Below are positions 35,082 through 52,622 of a stretch of 64,000 nt of DNA, one piece after another. The stretch's first letter is position 1, and every line of letters begins with the position of its first letter. A program made the position numbers and the translations under genes. The notes under the pieces were generated by a model. That model was not told where the DNA came from. It saw nothing but the letters and a program-made list of their open reading frames with translations, and did no database searches. The DNA is from Pterobdella sp. o SKG-2022 (Eukaryota > Annelida > Clitellata > Hirudinida > Piscicolidae), in contig OZ038322.1 of NCBI GenBank assembly GCA_964035795.1, positions 11,052,038-11,116,037 on the forward strand, in the 5' to 3' direction.

Positions 35082-35293
35082 TAATAATCTTCTTTAGCCA
35101 AAGTAAATACTGAAAATTATTTGAACACTAAAGGTAATTTTATGAAGTACAAAGCTTTTCGTTAACAAAGTAACATTATCAAGTACGTTAAAATTCAAAG
35201 ACACGGTTGTTTTGAATTTTAACGTCCTTGATAGTGTTACGAAAAGCTTTGCACTTAATAAAATTACCTTTAGTGTTCAAATAATTTTCAGTT
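35082..35293. mobile_element. Fold-back MITE, well-preserved copy
   Basis: The left arm (TAATAATCTTCTTTAGCC, AAAGTAAATACTGAAAATTA, TTTGAACACTAAAGGTAATT, GTACAAAGCTTTTCGTTAAC) is the approximate reverse complement of the right arm, which ends CCTTTAGTGTTCAAATAATT TTCAGT. The arms meet near TTCAAAGACACGGTTGTTTTG. The element could fold into one long hairpin and has no coding capacity. It lies just after the PINCH stop, in the presumed 3'UTR. The outermost right end is missing. Confidence 0.88.
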
Positions 35294-35340
35294 TTTTAGA
35301 ATTAACACGCTAGTCTTTAATGTTCCTTGAAATTTTCAAA

Positions 35341-35667
35341 TGTTGATGCGTTTGTCAAATAATATATTTGTTAAATAAATTTAGAAAAAATCAATATTTC
35401 TTTAGTGTTCACGAATATTATTTAGTCGTTTTAAACATTCGTTGAAGTTCAGTGCAGATATCAAGGTAATACAACTATTTATTGAAAGTTTTAAAACATA
35501 CTAATATTTAATATTTGATAGTAATACGATAATGGGAAAGATCAACTGAATTTAAATCCTTAACCAAATATCTTATCAATATTTTCACTATAATTTGTAA
35601 TCTCAAATCTTCATTGCCAAACATGAAAATTTCCGAATACAAAAAATTCATTCTTTTTTCATGCTAA
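35341..35667 (+). repeat. 327-bp direct repeat, copy 2 (downstream of PINCH)
   Basis: Second copy of the segment at 32465..32791, differing at two positions. It lies between the MITE and the stop codon of the lysozyme gene. No terminal inverted repeats or ORF are visible in it. Confidence 0.9.
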
Positions 35668-35747
35668 GTAAGTTTATTAAAATTTAATTTTATTTCTTTG
35701 AGTTTTATTTCAGAGTTTAATCACAGCTTTTTTCTTCAAAAAATTTT

Positions 35748-36552
35748 TTACTTGCTCATACATCTCTTTATTTTTTCTCCGTAGTGTAGTGTTGCTGATT
35801 TTTGGCATCCTTTTGGACCTCCATTATGAATACGACCGTACTCTTCGCATGTTGGCTCAGCTTTTCCCGTGCAATACTTTCCGTATCTAAAATTGAATTC
35901 AAATTGTATATGTAGTTTAAAATTTTCAAAATATGTCGTTTTTGTAACAATATTCAATTCAAATAACCACCTCTTCATGTACTTTTTGACACAGTTCTTT
36001 GAGCAGTTTTTGTCCTTGCCACATTGTTTCCAGCCTAAATTTTTGAAGAATTTACCTTTACTTAAAAGCTACGAACGCATATTTCAAAAAATTTTTAGTC
36101 TTAAACTATAAACGAATACTTGTTCCAAGTTTGCCACAGTCGATCCAATAAAGTTTTTTGATTTGGAAAGGCCCGCAGCTCAAACTGTTGACATCCCAGT
36201 TACATTTGCCTATCAATTTATCTCCTCCTTCTATCTTTAAAATTTATTTTTCCTCTTTTTAGAGAATTAATATAGTAGATTTTCATTTGAATAAAATTTA
36301 GCTAAATATATCATGGAAAAATCGTTTAAGATAGGTTTTATGGAAAATTCTAATCTGAAGTTGCTAAAATTCTAAATGTCGAAAACATACTTCACTTATG
36401 CATTGCAAACACTTTTCTGAAATCTCCGCCCTGAACCCATTGAAAACTAAAAGTTTAAGATCTAACGTTGTAATTTAAAATTCTACTTGAAACAATTATG
36501 GAAGTTTTAGCTTACGTGCAGCGAAGAAGATGAAACGCCAGATTGAAATCAT
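35748..36552 (-). CDS. Invertebrate-type (i-type, destabilase-like) lysozyme, five exons
   Basis: Exons 36516..36552, 36391..36446, 36120..36234, 35971..36034 and 35748..35886 join in phase to give 136 residues. A signal peptide (MISIWRFIFFAALFNGFRA) precedes ISEKCLQCISEIEGG, then CNWDVNSLSCGPFQIKKLYW, WKQCGKDKNCSKNCVKKYM and CEEYGRIHNGGPKGC, all family hallmarks. In i-type lysozymes the catalytic pair is a Glu after the first CxxC and an Asp about 12 residues on. Here a Glu in SEIEGG and the Asp in NWDVNSLSCG fit. One family Cys is replaced by Ser (CLQCIS for the usual CLQCIC), which may remove one disulphide. The enzyme cuts peptidoglycan and is secreted for digestion or defence. TATATA at 36587-36592 on the minus strand is a plausible TATA box. 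Confidence 0.94.
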
Positions 36553-36859
36553 TTTTACCTTTAACCAACAGCTAACTCGCGACACATATATAGTATTTTT
36601 ATCCGATCAAAATAACTCAAAAATTAAATTTTTTAGTTTATTTAAACAAGTCAAGTATAGATCAAAGGAAAAATTCAGAAATATCTTTTATAAAATCATT
36701 TGTTAAATTTGCAGTTTTAAAATTAAACTTTTTCAAGTATTAATATATTTTCGGAAATGCCTATTCAACTAAGTTATCGACTAGGGAAAGTATTCTAAAT
36801 GAATCAAATTCGTCAAACTTTGAATAGCCAGCTTTAACAAATATATACAAAATATCATG
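36553..36859. other. Short spacer between lysozyme and the upstream large gene
   Basis: A 307-bp AT-rich spacer; both flanking genes run on the minus strand. It must hold the large gene's 3'UTR and the lysozyme promoter. The only recognisable element is the TATATA-like box at 36587-36592. Confidence 0.4.
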
Positions 36860-44157
<7,298 letters not shown>

Positions 44158-44589
44158 ATTTCAAAAATTAAACGATAACAAATTTAGAAAAATAAGCAAA
44201 GAACATTTTAGGGATGTAGTAAATATTTATCGGTAGAAAATAACTTGATAATTTATAAAAACGTCTTTTCAGATGTTTAGTAAGTTTATTAAATTTTAAA
44301 TTCTTCAAAAGATTCTTACAGTTTTTAGTAGAATTTTCTAACTTATCTAAACTAGTTTTTGTGTTTTCTTCAAAATTTATATAAAAAATATTATAAAAAA
44401 CTTTAACTTATTGAACCTCAAATTTAAATTTTTTGTTTTTCTGCGACTCTACACTCAAAATTTAGTAAGCTCTTTTATTTGGTTTTTTCAACTCACTTTA
44501 AAGGTATGCTTGTAAATCAGGCCTTTTTAATCTTCTCATCGTATTTTCATAACCCTTTTTACTATTGAAGTTATTTTGTTTTCCAATAT

Positions 44590-44870
44590 TAACCTTATAG
44601 TCAATCCTCTCATCAATTTTAAACCGGTGCAGATCTCTCAAAACAGGAGATATGTGATCATATTTTCTGGTGCTTGTAATGAGCCTGGCTGCTGTGTTGA
44701 TCAGAGATTAAAGTCTGTTTTTCTGGTATTTAGAGAGCTTTGCAAAGATAATATTTTCATAGTCGATACGGCTCAATACCAGAGCTGATGCCAACGTCTT
44801 CAAAGACTCTATGCTCAACAAATCCTTGATTGGTTTCATTTGCTTCAAAGAGATAAAACCACCCTTTAAT
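44590..44870 (-). mobile_element. LINE reverse-transcriptase C-terminal fragment fused to a SINE
   Basis: The minus strand reads SLKTLASALVLSRIDYENII, FAKLSKYQKNRL, one stop, then SLINTAARLITSTRKYDHIS and PVLRDLHRFKIDERIDYK. This is the thumb region after the RT catalytic core in CR1/Jockey-type LINEs. It directly follows the 3' end of the SINE B copy on the same strand. It differs from the 58.5-kb LINE (for example RIDYENIIFAKL against RIYYCNSLLCRL), so it is another LINE lineage. Confidence 0.8.
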
Positions 44871-44874
44871 ATCA

Positions 44875-45040
44875 TGTAGCGGTATTTAAAGCGCTTTTCC
44901 TTATAGACCAAAGCGATTGCTACAAATTTAATGTAGGGAAAACACACTGTGGAACAGGTGCAATTTGTCGGCCCACGCGGGATCGAGCCCGGTAACTTTA
45001 GACAATTAACCTAATGCTCAACCATTGAGCTATAGGGGCC
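44875..45040 (-). mobile_element. SINE family B with Ile(AAT)-like tRNA head
   Basis: On the minus strand the head reads GGCCCCTATAGCTCAATGGT, TGAGCATTAGG.., and B box GGGCTCGATCCCGCGTGGGC. The body contains CACCTGTTCCACAGTGTGTT, TCCCTACATTAAATTTGTAG and the tail AAAAGCGCTTTAAATACCGC. The head resembles tRNA-Ile(AAT), judged from the cleaner 48.3 and 53.2 kb copies. Confidence 0.85.
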
Positions 45041-45127
45041 AAACATGCCCAAAACGATTTTTTTGGCGTAGCAGTTCAGTTACTTCATTTAAACTTTCAA
45101 TAATTTTTTAAGATAGTTCCAAGTTCT

Positions 45128-45310
45128 ATGTAATGTTACACGGTGTTTATAGAGCGCTTTGGAATCCATATAGATCAAGGCGCTTACTAAAAATTTAATG
45201 TAACGAAAACACACTATGAAATAGATGCTAGTTGTTGGCCCACACGGAATCGAATCTGATAACTTTACCTAATTAGTCTAATCCTCTACCTCTGAGCTAT
45301 ACATGCCGGC
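45128..45310 (-). mobile_element. SINE family B, second copy in tandem
   Basis: Same order as the neighbouring copy on the minus strand: a decayed head (GTATAGCTCAGAGGTAGAGG, ATTAGACTAATTAGGTAAAG), body ATAGTGTGTTTTCGTTACAT and TAAGCGCCTTGATCTATATG, and tail AAAGCGCTCTATAAACACCG. It is older than its neighbour judging by head mutations. Confidence 0.8.
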
Positions 45311-46114
45311 AATACACCAATGATTTTCGTGGTTTCAGGAGAAAAGACGAAATTCGGTCTATTAGTTTCTAGAGACCCAACATTCTTAAAATCTCAGCTG
45401 AAGAATAAAATATTTTTCATATCTAATTATTTGAAGTTGGATTCCGTGTTGGAATGGGGATTGGCACCTGTTCTAGAGTCTGCTTTCACTAGATTACATT
45501 CATAGCAAGCGTTTCAATCTACAAGAAAACTGTTTCACATAAGTAACAATAAACGAAACTATTGTTGTTGATGTTTCCGTAGTAAGATTTCCTTCCTAAA
45601 GAGGGGTTGCTAGCTTCTCATCCTTCTTTCTTATCGAGGTTCAAAAGCGACATAAGTGAAGCTGAATAAATCCAATAATAAATTAGATCAATAAACAACT
45701 GCATTTTTGCTGTTATGGATGATTTATTCAGAACATCAAAAATCTTCACTGTTTGAAGGTATTTGCTTTTGAAAAAATTATCAAAATAATTAATTTTGAC
45801 TTATCAATTTAAAACTTTTTATGAGTTGAATTTTCTGATTACACAAAAATTATTTTTTTATCGTGAGTTGTCTTACTATCGTCAAGGACATAATTTTCAT
45901 TGTTGTAGCGGTTTGTCGTTTAAGCGTAATAAATTTCATCCGTATTATAAACAATATAATTATTTTTTTAATTTACTCAATTTTTTTTATGTTTCACAAG
46001 TAAAATTTCATATTTTCAAAAAATAAATGATTCATAGAATTTAATTAATGAAACCGTCATTCAACGAAATAAATCTTCGTACATTTTTTCAAAAATTTTT
46101 ATACACACATACAG
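45311..46114. other. Upstream region of the zinc-finger gene
   Basis: About 0.8 kb without a supportable gene. Short ORFs (45320-45505 and 45796-46026, +) show no domain. The last 100 bases are A/T-rich and must hold the promoter or 5'UTR of the intronless zinc-finger gene. Confidence 0.4.
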
Positions 46115-47320
46115 ATGGCTTCTATTCATGAATGCAAGCATTGTTTTCAGCGTTTTGATAGCAAAACCCAAGTTGCCAAGCACATGTATTTACACAAACA
46201 AGGACACATTTGCACCAAATGCAATAAACCATTTGCGTCAGAATCTGGTTTAAAAAGACATATGAATGCTAACCATTCTCAAAACCAAGCAAATTTCAAG
46301 TGTACTATATGTGATAGCAATTTTAGATTGAAAAGAGATTTTGAAAAGCACCATCTTTCAGAACACAGAGCTAACAAGCATTTCAAATGTAAGCAATGTG
46401 GTGCCACATTTTCCTGGCTAATTAATCTAGTTAAGCATGAAAAGTTCCATTCTGGACAAAATAATGAAGTGGAACTGGTCAAAGATACCTTAGTTGAACC
46501 AACTAAAGAAAATTTATCTTGTAAAAAATTATACCAGTGTGATATATGCAATAAAAAATTCAACTTTGATTTCACATATGCGATTCATTTGGCAGGCCAT
46601 GAAAAATCAAAAAATAACCTTGCCAATAAATCCTTGGATGAAAGTTTAAATAATTCACATTCAGAAGATCTTGAGTCTCAAGCTCCTACTGAAAATGAAG
46701 AACAAGTGATGAACTATATTCCTTCAGAAGAAGAAAACAAAGATTTGTTTGAATACCTCAAAGATTGTAGAAACAGACGGGAAGGAAAATTAAAAAGAAA
46801 GAAGAAGGAAGAAGTGATTTATGATTTTGTTATGACAAAAGACAAGCCTTTCAAATGCACTCAATGTGATGAATCTTTCAGATGGCAAGTTAGCTTGGAT
46901 ATTCACCTTAAAGTTCATTCTGGTGATAAAACCCTAAAAGTTCGGAAACCATATTCAAGTAGCAAAATGCTTTTAGCTGATAAAACGAAAAAAAAGAGTG
47001 TTTCAGAAAATGATATGAAACAAGATAAGAATTTATCTAAAATTGTTTATCAAAATGAATCTGATGAAGATAATAATTATGTCAATGAAGATTTAGAAGA
47101 TGAAACAGATAATGATAAAAACAAAAAAAATGCTGGTGATGTAGAATATAAAATTGTTTCAAAAATGTCAAAAAGTTCTGATAAAGAAGAAAATGAAAAT
47201 TTGAAAAATGATTGTTTTAAAAAGGAAAAATTGATGGATTCAAAGGAAACACCACAAACTGAAGATGGTTTGGATCCTATGGATATTCTCAACTCAATTG
47301 TAAAATTACAAAAAAGTTAA
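46115..47320 (+). CDS. C2H2 zinc-finger protein, single exon, six fingers
   Basis: This is one uninterrupted frame of 401 residues. Six C2H2 fingers are visible: CKHCFQRF..H..H, CTKCNKPF..H..H, CTICDSNF..H..H, CKQCGATF..H..H and CDICNKKF..H..H within the first ~165 residues, and CTQCDESFRWQVSLDIHLKV near 250-270. Linkers are short and non-canonical rather than TGEKP. The remainder is acidic and basic low-complexity (KRKKKEE, ESDEDNNYVNEDLEDETDND), suggesting a nuclear DNA-binding regulator. The ATG is the first in frame, about 20 bp after a run of T. Lack of introns, when every other full gene here has several, suggests a retrocopy or a lineage-specific finger gene. No poly-A remnant or target duplication was found at its ends. 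Confidence 0.9.
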   Translation: MASIHECKHCFQRFDSKTQVAKHMYLHKQGHICTKCNKPFASESGLKRHMNANHSQNQANFKCTICDSNFRLKRDFEKHHLSEHRANKHFKCKQCGATFSWLINLVKHEKFHSGQNNEVELVKDTLVEPTKENLSCKKLYQCDICNKKFNFDFTYAIHLAGHEKSKNNLANKSLDESLNNSHSEDLESQAPTENEEQVMNYIPSEEENKDLFEYLKDCRNRREGKLKRKKKEEVIYDFVMTKDKPFKCTQCDESFRWQVSLDIHLKVHSGDKTLKVRKPYSSSKMLLADKTKKKSVSENDMKQDKNLSKIVYQNESDEDNNYVNEDLEDETDNDKNKKNAGDVEYKIVSKMSKSSDKEENENLKNDCFKKEKLMDSKETPQTEDGLDPMDILNSIVKLQKS

Positions 47321-47430
47321 TAGTTTTACATATTATTTATTTATATAAATTTACATTAATTTTATTCAATTATTTATGATTCAAATCATGTTTTAAATTT
47401 TTATTGATAATTTTTCAACATTTCAAGTTT

Positions 47431-47707
47431 TATACTGAAAATTATTTGAACACTAAAGGTAATTATATTAAGTACAAAGCTTTTATTATTATTTTTTTAA
47501 ATTTTTTTTTTTTAATTTTAATTATTTTATTTTATTTTTTTAAATTTTATTTTATTTTATCTTTGGTCAGAATATAAACAACGGTGTCTTTGAATTTTAA
47601 CGAACTTGATAATATTACTTTGTTAACGAAAAGCTTTGTACTTGATACAATTACCTTTATTGTTCAAATAATTTTCAGTATTTACTTTGGCTAAAGAAGA
47701 TTATTAT
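47431..47707. mobile_element. Fold-back MITE, copy with internal T/A-rich insertion
   Basis: The left arm ACTGAAAATTATTTGAACAC..AAAGGTAATTATATTAAGTA matches the 35.1-kb copy, then breaks into an A/T homopolymer stretch. The right arm is complete: TTTGAATTTTAACGAACTTG, CTTTGTTAACGAAAAGCTTT, GTTCAAATAATTTTCAGTAT and TTACTTTGGCTAAAGAAGAT. It lies just downstream of the zinc-finger gene and may supply its 3'UTR. Confidence 0.85.
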
Positions 47708-48337
47708 GTATTTCAAGTTTTATTTTCAAAAAACAATATTGAACTAAACTTGGATCTCAATTTTAGCATGTTTAAGTTTGTATGGTTTTGCTGGACCATC
47801 TTCACGCTTAACAACTTCTTGAAAACAAATAGTTTTGAAAATTTTTCCTTTTTGTTAATTTTTAACTGTAACCAACATGGTTTAAATGTTTCTGAAACAA
47901 AATGATAAATATTTAATTTTCTTTAAAAACTGAGTTTTTATATTCAGTTTTTTCAAATAAAATAAATTTTTATAACATTGTCAAAAAAGTTTCTGGTGAT
48001 GTTTAGTTAGCTTTCTTGTGCCTTTTATGAAACACCTAGACTACTTGCTTCAATACAATATAAGCTAAGGTCGTGAGTGTAATGTCTGACTTAAGATTAA
48101 ATAGATATAAGATTACCTATAGTTAGAGGAAAAAAGTTCAAAAAATGACCCAGCTTTTCGCCAAAAGTTTCACAAACAGCAGCTTTTAAATCATTTAAAA
48201 GATTCTTTCATATCCAGTTTTTGTTAATCTGGGGATTTTCGATGTTACATGCAAGAGATAAATAACAATTAAGCGGTTTGAACAAAAAAAAAATGACTTG
48301 ATTAATCACGTTAAAAAAAGCTCATTTGATGAATATA

Positions 48338-48420
48338 GTCGGCCCCTGTAGCTCATAGGTTGAGCATTAGACTAATTATCTAAAGATACCGGGTTCGATC
48401 CCGCGTGGGCCGTCAATTAG
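48338..48420 (+). mobile_element. SINE family B head, Ile(AAT)-like, plus strand
   Basis: GGCCCCTGTAGCTCATAGGT, TGAGCATTAGACTAATTATC (loop CTAATTA, anticodon AAT) and B box GGGTTCGATCCCGCGTGGGC give an almost intact tRNA fold. The body that follows is rearranged (AATCCACATAGAGTAGCAGC), with only a CCTGTGGAAC fragment recognisable. A stand-alone tRNA gene is less likely because the variable region and head match the SINE copies. Confidence 0.75.
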
Positions 48421-50202
48421 TAATCCACATAGAGTAGCAGCCTGTGGAACCAATCAATTGTGCAACTATAGCCCCAGATACGAGCGATCAAATGATCGAC
48501 ATATTTTTTTTAAATGAAAACAGATCAAAAATCCTTTCAAACTCATTTGTCACTCTCATCTTATACTTAAGGTTCTTTTGCCGGCAGTTTGTTTTAATCC
48601 TAATCTTAATAGACAAATTTGGTCAAAAACGTGGAAAACGAAATTTGAAGAACAGAAAAAATGTGTAAATAAATAAAATAATTTTTTCAACTTTTGTTAT
48701 CACCTGATAATGTACGAAAAGCATCGTGTTTGAAGTAAATAGCCGGAAACCAATATAATAGAAACAAAACAAAGTTTATTGAGAAACTTTATACACGAAG
48801 CTTCTCGTAAGAGTATCTTAAATTATCAAGTGTAAATATAAGTAATTTTTCTTATTATATAGCATCGTGTTTTTTTTTGAACCAATACTTTGTGTTTGTT
48901 GAACTTACGAAAAAATGTATTCTTTTATTTAGTCACCGTTTAATACAAGGTTTATGTTTTTGTTTATTTTCAAAGCTTTTTTGAACCTCACAACAATAAT
49001 GCTATAGATTGACTGAACGCATCATAAATATCCAACGAATGAGACTATCATTACTTAGAGAAAATACAAAAAGGTTCAAAGCTATAAAAGAATTAAAAGA
49101 ACGTTAAATCATCAAGATTCAACTTGAGTTCCAAAAGTATACAGCTTGGTTCCCACATGCAGAATTATTGTATGCTTTGGACAAGTTTATGTGTCGGGCT
49201 TTATTTTATTTGCCTGCAGAAACGCTGTTGACTTTTCCCCTTAAAAGATTAGTTTTTGTTTTTTGTATTATGCCTACATTGTATAGGAAAACAAAAAAAA
49301 GTAAAATTTATATACCAGAAAGATTAAAGAATTTTACACAAACTTAAGTCATACTGCATGCTGTGAAACAGCTCTTGAGTGTCTTTCAAACGCGATATTT
49401 TCAAGAATGTTAATCGATCTGAGCTACAAGAGCCGAAATTGATTATGTATAATATTTTTAAATAGGTTTGGTCAATATGATCGCAATCATAGTCGTCAAA
49501 ATTATTTTTCTAGAAATGGCCTATTAGGAATAATAAGAGTAAACATCGTAGTTCCAGTTTGTGATAATCTTTTTCTAAGATAACTATGTATTTTTGCTCT
49601 GAACGTTTCCGCTAGCCAAAATTTTTAATGAAAGTCAAACAGAAACTCGAATTTTTTAATCCTATTCGAATAAAATAAAATCAATTTTACATAGGCGTTA
49701 AAATCCAATGAATAACTTGGTTCAACTCAAAATAATTGTTACACTAATGAAACAGGCTTTAAACATCGAAGTTACATCTCTTAGAAGAAGAGAGGATTGA
49801 AATATGAAAAAAATAATTACGCAGTCATCAAAATTTGACCAAACTAAAGCGAAGATCGTCACATAAACAGTGTTTTTTATATTCTACACCAAACAAACAC
49901 AAAAATTCAGTTTTATACAGAGTTCTATATAAAACTAATTAGTTACGTAGGGCTAGAATTTTACTATTATCAAATTTAACATGTTAAAAACATAATCAAT
50001 ACTTTCATTACATAGTTTGAGTTTAAATTATGATGGTGAAATAAATTTTAAAATAGTTATACTAAAGTATGAAGTTTAAACAAATAGCAAATCAAAATTT
50101 TATTTAAACCGCCGGCAAATGCAAAAAAGAAAAATTAAAAATTCGGATAGGATAAGACTTCATAATTTATAGCTGACTTTAACACTTTTACCATGTGTAC
50201 TT
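48421..50202. other. Intergenic stretch with repeat debris
   Basis: No gene is supportable. About 48.72-48.91 kb shows fold-back arms with ACGAAAAGCATCGTGTTTGA, ACACGAAGCTTCTCGTAAGA and ACTTTGTGTTTGTTGAACTT, related to the palindrome near 9.4 kb. About 49.36-49.44 kb may be a very decayed SINE B on the minus strand (GATCTGAGCTACAAGAGCCG compares with TTGAGCTATAGGAGCCG). Confidence 0.45.
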
Positions 50203-51637
50203 TCATGCGTCTGTGAATAGAAATAATTGTGATGAGCTTTCATCCTGAGACAAAAAAATGGTAATGTAAAACAAGAATTGAAATTCTCACATTGTATTCG
50301 AGCACAACATCTGGTGGTGTATTCAACTTGCTTTTGAGCATTTTGCTGGTGAAAAATTGAAAAAAAAATTTATAAAGATACAAAAATATAATGCTATGCT
50401 AAGTGTTAAAATTTGAATAATAAATGAACCCGATCGATTTGATTTCATCTTCTTTAGAAGCATTACGAGTCCATAGAGCCAGTTTGTCTCCCCTTAATCG
50501 AAGACTACAAACAGCACCGTTTATTTCATCACTTAGGCTATCAAATGATTCTCCTATCAAACACATCAGCTGTAAATTATATGTTGAAATATATATTATA
50601 TTGATATAGAAATTAGAACACTTAGTTAAAAAAATAATACAAACGAAATAAAGAAATGAATCAACTTACAGTTTCAAGCCAAAAGTTGTCAAGGTCAGTG
50701 TTCCTTTTATTCTTTTGCAAGTTGATAAGCCATCTTCCCCCTAATCTGTTTTCTGAATCCTCCCACATAGGTTTTATACCTTCCTACAATAGAAAAGTCA
50801 ACAAGTAAAGCAAAAATATGATTTGAAACATGTTAAATATTTCAGCTAAAAAATTATTTTTTGCTATAAGATGTAAGTTGAAAAATATTTTAAACCTTGA
50901 ATAATGAGTAATCACTTCCTTGACTGATTTTGCTTACAGCTGTAATGTAGTTGTACACTCTGAAAGATCAAAGAAAATTGAAAACCATACATGTTACCAT
51001 TCATGGAAAATTTTTTGACTTACGCCCAAAAGTCTTCAACAGTTGAAAATGATGCAATCACTTTCTGGTTCTCTTGCCAATCATTTTTTTTGTCATTTTT
51101 GTAGTACCACAGAACCCAAACACTTTCTAAAGGATGTTTGATGTAGGATCCAATATTGTTATATTCACCTACTTCCAAATTTTCTTCTTTATCCTTAAGA
51201 TAACAAAATTTATTGCTTATTGATAAATATTTCATGTAATACTTTTGGAGCGAAGTTATAGCTTGAAAACGATTATGAATATATTATTTAGAACCATCTT
51301 TATTTTGAAAAAAACAGATGTGTAGGGATAAGGAAAATGTCAGTATTACGTATGTATTAGCTTTATACAACAAATTTATAAAGTATTTTCCACACACTTG
51401 ATATATTTTAAAAAAATAAAAATATCTAAATCAACAAATGTTCTTAAGAATTTTTATTTGAAATGGCGATCATTAGTTGAGCGCATGACTAATAATGCAA
51501 TATAAGTGGTAAAAACGATAATAATTTTGAAAAAAACTTATTGTAAAATAATTTCCTCAAAATTGATAAATAAAATTTATAATTAGGATGCTAGTTTTAG
51601 CTATATAAAAAATAGAATAAACTACCTTTACCGACAT
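50203..51637 (-). CDS. EIF4E: Cap-binding translation initiation factor eIF4E, seven exons
   Basis: Exons 51626..51637, 51024..51193, 50896..50959, 50670..50783, 50430..50569, 50291..50345 and 50203..50244 join in phase to give 198 residues. Exon 1 encodes only four residues (MSVK). Family landmarks are HPLESVWVLWYYKND, FSTVEDFWAVYNYI, GSDYSLFKEGIKPMWED, GGRWLINLQKNKRNTDLDNF, WLETLMCLIGE and GAVCSLRLRGDKLALWTRNA. The two Trp residues that sandwich the m7G cap are present (the Trp in the KNDW segment and PMWED), as is the Arg/Lys pair that contacts phosphate. The dorsal Trp in VEDFWA binds the eIF4G or 4E-BP helix. The protein recruits capped mRNA to the ribosome. Its start lies 180 bp from that of a divergent gene. 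Confidence 0.95.
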
Positions 51638-51817
51638 AACGAAGAAATGAAACACAAACAAACTAAAAAAATTATTTTAATCGTATAAAAACAATTTTAA
51701 TATGAAAAATAATATCAATTTTTTTTGAAAAATTATTATTCATAAATTTCATTTTGAAAAATGTTTAAGTCGCGTTTTTAACAATATTTTTCATTTTCTA
51801 CATCCGGATACATAAAT
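51638..51817. promoter_or_regulatory. Compact bidirectional promoter, eIF4E / small gene
   Basis: Only 180 bp separate the two divergent start codons. The interval is very AT-rich with no clear TATA box in either direction. Both 5'UTRs must be short. A shared promoter is inferred from geometry alone. Confidence 0.5.
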
Positions 51818-52622
51818 ATGAGTACTAGTTCAAGCGAGAAAAAAGATGACAATTTGCCAAAAATTTATTCTACAATACTTTTGCGGTAATTATTGATTTT
51901 TTTGAAGGTCTATTTTTATTTTAAAAAACAACTCCAGGCCAAAAAAAGTAGAATGTGGCATTAACACCATCGAATGGTACCTAAAAACTCTAAATATTTC
52001 TACAATAAAAAATTTTTGTTTAATGATGAATTAACAATCTGAAAATCATATGTTAATTTATGTTTAATTTGAAAAGGGCCGATAATGAAATCGTAAATTC
52101 AATGAACTCTTTCGAAAAGGTATAGCAAGTTTTTTAACTTAGTTATTAATATTATATGTTTTTTTTTAATTTTTTGTGCAGGAACAAGATTACCCAAGTT
52201 TGTCAATTGAACTGAATTGCTTGAATGTTTTATTTATTTTCATAAAATAAAACTTTCCAGAAAATGAGGCTAAAGAAAATCTCAAAAGGTACTTTTAAAA
52301 TGATATATTGATAATATTAATTGAAAGTTTTTTCAACTTATTAGGAAGAATTCATATTCTGAGAAAAATTTTGAAAAAATAGATGATATTGGGATCAAGA
52401 GGTTTTTTACTGAAACTTTAGTATCAGTTATCAGTTTCGATTCATTTATAAAACATTATTTTTATAAATCAATATTTTCATGGAAGATTTTTAAATCTTG
52501 ATAAATTAAATCAGTATTTTTGCAGGATCTTTTCTTTAGTGGATGGTTGCGTGGAAAGTTATATAAATAAAGTTATAATGATATCGTATCTCAAAGCTTT
52601 CTGTTCATTCAATAAAATATAA
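51818..52622 (+). CDS. Small unrecognised protein, 115 residues in seven tiny exons
   Basis: Exons 51818..51885, 51938..51976, 52077..52119, 52182..52197, 52261..52288, 52345..52401 and 52526..52622 have good splice sites, and the phases close exactly, which makes a real gene likely. Introns are 52-124 bp; exons are as short as 16 bp. The product starts MSTSSSEKKDDNLPKIYSTI, then LLRPKKVECGINTIEWADNE, a charged Lys/Glu/Asn-rich middle, and a hydrophobic C-terminal stretch (IFSLVDGCVESYINKVIMIS, YLKAFCSFNKI). No signal peptide, zinc site or known domain is visible. I do not recognise the family. Divergent arrangement with eIF4E suggests broad expression. Confidence 0.65.
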
